Below are positions 62,395 through 64,000 of a stretch of 64,000 nt of DNA, piece after piece. Both the position numbers and the translations under genes were made by a program. Position 1 is the stretch's first letter; each line of letters starts with the position of its first letter. The notes beneath the pieces are model-generated. The model saw only the letters and a list, made by a program, of their open reading frames with translations, searched no databases and had not been told where the DNA came from. This stretch comes from Hyphomicrobiales bacterium (lineage in GTDB: Bacteria; Pseudomonadota; Alphaproteobacteria; Rhizobiales; Beijerinckiaceae): assembly GCA_028290285.1 (NCBI GenBank), contig JAQGKD010000114.1, positions 1-64,000 of the forward strand. Direction: 5' to 3'.

Positions 62395-63195
62395 CTAGAC
62401 TCGCAAATAACCTTTGATGGCCTTGGTCGTTTCATCGGGTGCGCTTAGATTTGGGCAATGACCCGTCGCATTCAAGATGACAAATGTGCTGTTCGGCAGC
62501 TGCGCATGAACGTAGCGGCCAACCGAAACAGGCGCGATAACGTCCTCTGAACATTGCAAGATCAAAGCTTTCGTCTGCAGGCCTTTCAGGTCCGACCGAT
62601 TATCCGAGAGAAAAGTCACTCGCGCAAACTTCTTCGCAATCTCGGGATCAGTTCGACAGAAGCTGTTCGTCAATTCTTCTCCAAGCTCAGGCCGGTCCGA
62701 GTTGCCCATGATCGCGGGAGCCATCGCTTGCGACCATCCCATGTGATTGGCGTCAAGAAAGGCGAGGAGCTCAGATATTTGGGATTCCTTGAAGCCGCCA
62801 ACATACCCTTCATCGTCGATATAGCGCGGCGAGGGTCCCACGAGGATGATATCACTGAACAGGTCAGGGGCTTTTCGCGCAGCAAGGACCCCGATCATTG
62901 CGCTCACGGAGTGACCCACGAAAACCGCGTCGATCAGCTTCAGCTCCTGACATATTTCGATCAGGTCGTCTGCGTAGCCGTCGAGCGTGGAGTGCCGGGC
63001 GTCGTCATACGCGGACAAGTCAGATCCACCCGCACCGATGTGGTCGAACAGAACAACCTGGAAGTCGCTTTCGAATTCAGGAGAAACAAAGCGCCACATG
63101 GTTTTGTCGCAGCCGAATCCATGCGCGAAGACCATCGCGCGCTGTCCGCCGCCTCGCACTTCCACATTGTTCCGAAGCAACACTGCCACAGGCAC
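62395..63195 (-). CDS. RsbQ-like alpha/beta hydrolase
   Basis: 266 aa, very similar in layout to B. subtilis RsbQ (269 aa): RNNVEVRGGGQ, FAHGFGCDKTMW, LFDHIGAGGSDLSAYD, VGHSVSAMIGVLA (Ser nucleophile), SFCRTDPEIAKKFARVTFLSD, LQCSEDVIAP (acid) and ATGHCPNLSAPDE (His). RsbQ is needed with RsbP for energy-stress signalling. GTG start; a second GTG two codons later has better spacing from GAGAGG. Forms an operon with the PAS kinase downstream. Confidence 0.9.
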   Translation of the reverse strand: MPVAVLLRNNVEVRGGGQRAMVFAHGFGCDKTMWRFVSPEFESDFQVVLFDHIGAGGSDLSAYDDARHSTLDGYADDLIEICQELKLIDAVFVGHSVSAMIGVLAARKAPDLFSDIILVGPSPRYIDDEGYVGGFKESQISELLAFLDANHMGWSQAMAPAIMGNSDRPELGEELTNSFCRTDPEIAKKFARVTFLSDNRSDLKGLQTKALILQCSEDVIAPVSVGRYVHAQLPNSTFVILNATGHCPNLSAPDETTKAIKGYLRV

Positions 63196-63430
63196 ACCTC
63201 TCAGCGATCCAAAATTCTATCGCGCACCCCTCGGGGTCGTGCAAGCGTTGCGGTTTAGAGAGCCTGTTCAGTTCGAGCTGCGAAAATAACGCTGACTTGC
63301 TGGCGACGAGGTCTGCGGGTGCATGCTAAGGGCGAGGCTTCCCAGGTTCAAGGTGACACCCGTCGGTTGAGCGGAGTTGCTTGGTCCAAGAATGCCTTAC
63401 GAGTGTTCGCAGGTCGGGCACCAGGTCCGG

Positions 63431-64000
63431 TCAGCGCCCCTTGAAATGCGGCTTCCGCTTTTCGCGGGCAGCTGCATGTCCTTCTTTCTTGTCCTCTGTC
63501 GCCTCGAGAGCAAAGAACCGATACATATCCAAGTGCGCTGCAAGATCGGCGCTGGGCATTTCCAACCCGAGATTGAGCGATTCTTTTACGAGCCGAGTGG
63601 TAAGCGGCGGCTGACTAGCTATTTGCTGGGCAATTTCCATTGCCTGTCCCATTAGCTCATCATGAGGCACTAGCCATTGCGCCAATCCGACCCTCAAGGC
63701 TTCCTCCGCCTTCAGGGGGAAGCCCAGCGCCAGCCGCATAGCCGTCCCCTTTCCGACCCAGCGTGCGAGCCGGACGGACCCGCCATGCGCCGGCACAATG
63801 CCGAGTCGCGACTGCGGCAGGCGCCATTCGGCGCGATCCGAAGCGACGATCAAGTCACAGCAATACGTAAGGATGCATCCGATTCCGACAGCGTAACCAT
63901 TCACGGCGGCGACAATCGGCTTCGGAAACGCAGCCAGTGCGGTCACCGGATGGTTTTTGCGCTTCGGCAAATTACGAATGAAATCACTTGTAGAATTCAC
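63431..64000 (-). CDS. Crotonase-family (enoyl-CoA hydratase/isomerase-like) protein, N-terminally truncated by window edge
   Basis: 189 residues visible. Oxyanion-hole loop VAAVNGYAVGIGCILT, then RLPQSRLGIVPAHGG. At the positions of the two catalytic Glu of rat hydratase (E144, E164) this protein appears to have Gln and Arg, so it is not a classical hydratase; dehalogenase, isomerase or thioesterase roles are possible. A GTG at 64000 is not necessarily the start, since the frame runs to the edge. Confidence 0.85.
   Translation of the reverse strand: MNSTSDFIRNLPKRKNHPVTALAAFPKPIVAAVNGYAVGIGCILTYCCDLIVASDRAEWRLPQSRLGIVPAHGGSVRLARWVGKGTAMRLALGFPLKAEEALRVGLAQWLVPHDELMGQAMEIAQQIASQPPLTTRLVKESLNLGLEMPSADLAAHLDMYRFFALEATEDKKEGHAAAREKRKPHFKGR

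Overview
This GC-rich, densely coded 64 kb window looks like an alphaproteobacterial chromosome, most likely Hyphomicrobiales (Bosea, Bradyrhizobium or Chelatococcus-like). The basis is gene content and style: many orphan Bug/TctC and NMT1-type solute-binding proteins, three c-di-GMP enzymes, hybrid HDFNN-type kinases, a TTAA-N7-TTAA dyad, and SRAP next to DUF72. This is inference; there is no rRNA, tRNA, CRISPR array or intact insertion sequence in the window.

Left third (1-18.9 kb), small-molecule catabolism. A truncated ThDP enzyme and a GST open the window, followed by small envelope proteins. Next come two secreted isochorismatase-fold proteins without the catalytic Cys, one in an operon with a heme-carrying beta-propeller protein and a cytochrome c. 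A TAXI-type binding protein without a signal peptide follows. Two divergent units then face each other: marR-VOC-FAH-tctC (minus), and lysR with two HTH regions, ThDP enzyme, tctC and a PPOX-fold flavoprotein (plus). Each carries a Bug protein, and the two ThDP enzymes are paralogues. A split ChrA pair, a Gfo/Idh/MocA dehydrogenase and a carboxymuconolactone decarboxylase-like protein complete this part.

Centre (19.5-31.2 kb), a candidate single regulon. It contains an Fe3+/polyamine-type ABC importer (ATPase, binding protein, fused permease), an FCD-GntR regulator, MmgE/PrpD, an isopropylmalate-dehydrogenase-like enzyme, a haloacetate-dehalogenase-like hydrolase, a PdxA-like dehydrogenase and a tartrate-dehydrogenase-like enzyme. 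Three near-identical boxes (ATTGT-N2-ACAAT/C) lie upstream of the three main transcription units, each embedding a TTGACA hexamer 50-66 nt before a start codon. I read this as a GntR-controlled uptake and catabolic system for an unidentified acid. It is the most interesting part of the window.

31-48 kb, envelope and signalling. An orphan BrnA antitoxin, a TonB-like protein, a nitronate monooxygenase-like protein and the SRAP/DUF72 pair come first. Then a hybrid kinase with three 128-codon PAS repeats, a truncated LysR gene beside a possible transposase remnant, three c-di-GMP enzymes, an ice-binding-like autotransporter overlapping an L,D-transpeptidase gene, a PRC-barrel protein and a Na+/H+ antiporter.

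48-64 kb, a second catabolic region and stress signalling. Divergent operons encode MFS-MBL-SBP and GMC oxidoreductase, hydrolase, luciferase-like monooxygenase, with another SBP nearby. An acyltransferase, a decayed livM pseudogene, an LprI-like protein, a small conserved-looking protein, an SGNH hydrolase, an RsbQ-like hydrolase immediately upstream of a PAS hybrid kinase, and a truncated crotonase-family gene close the window.
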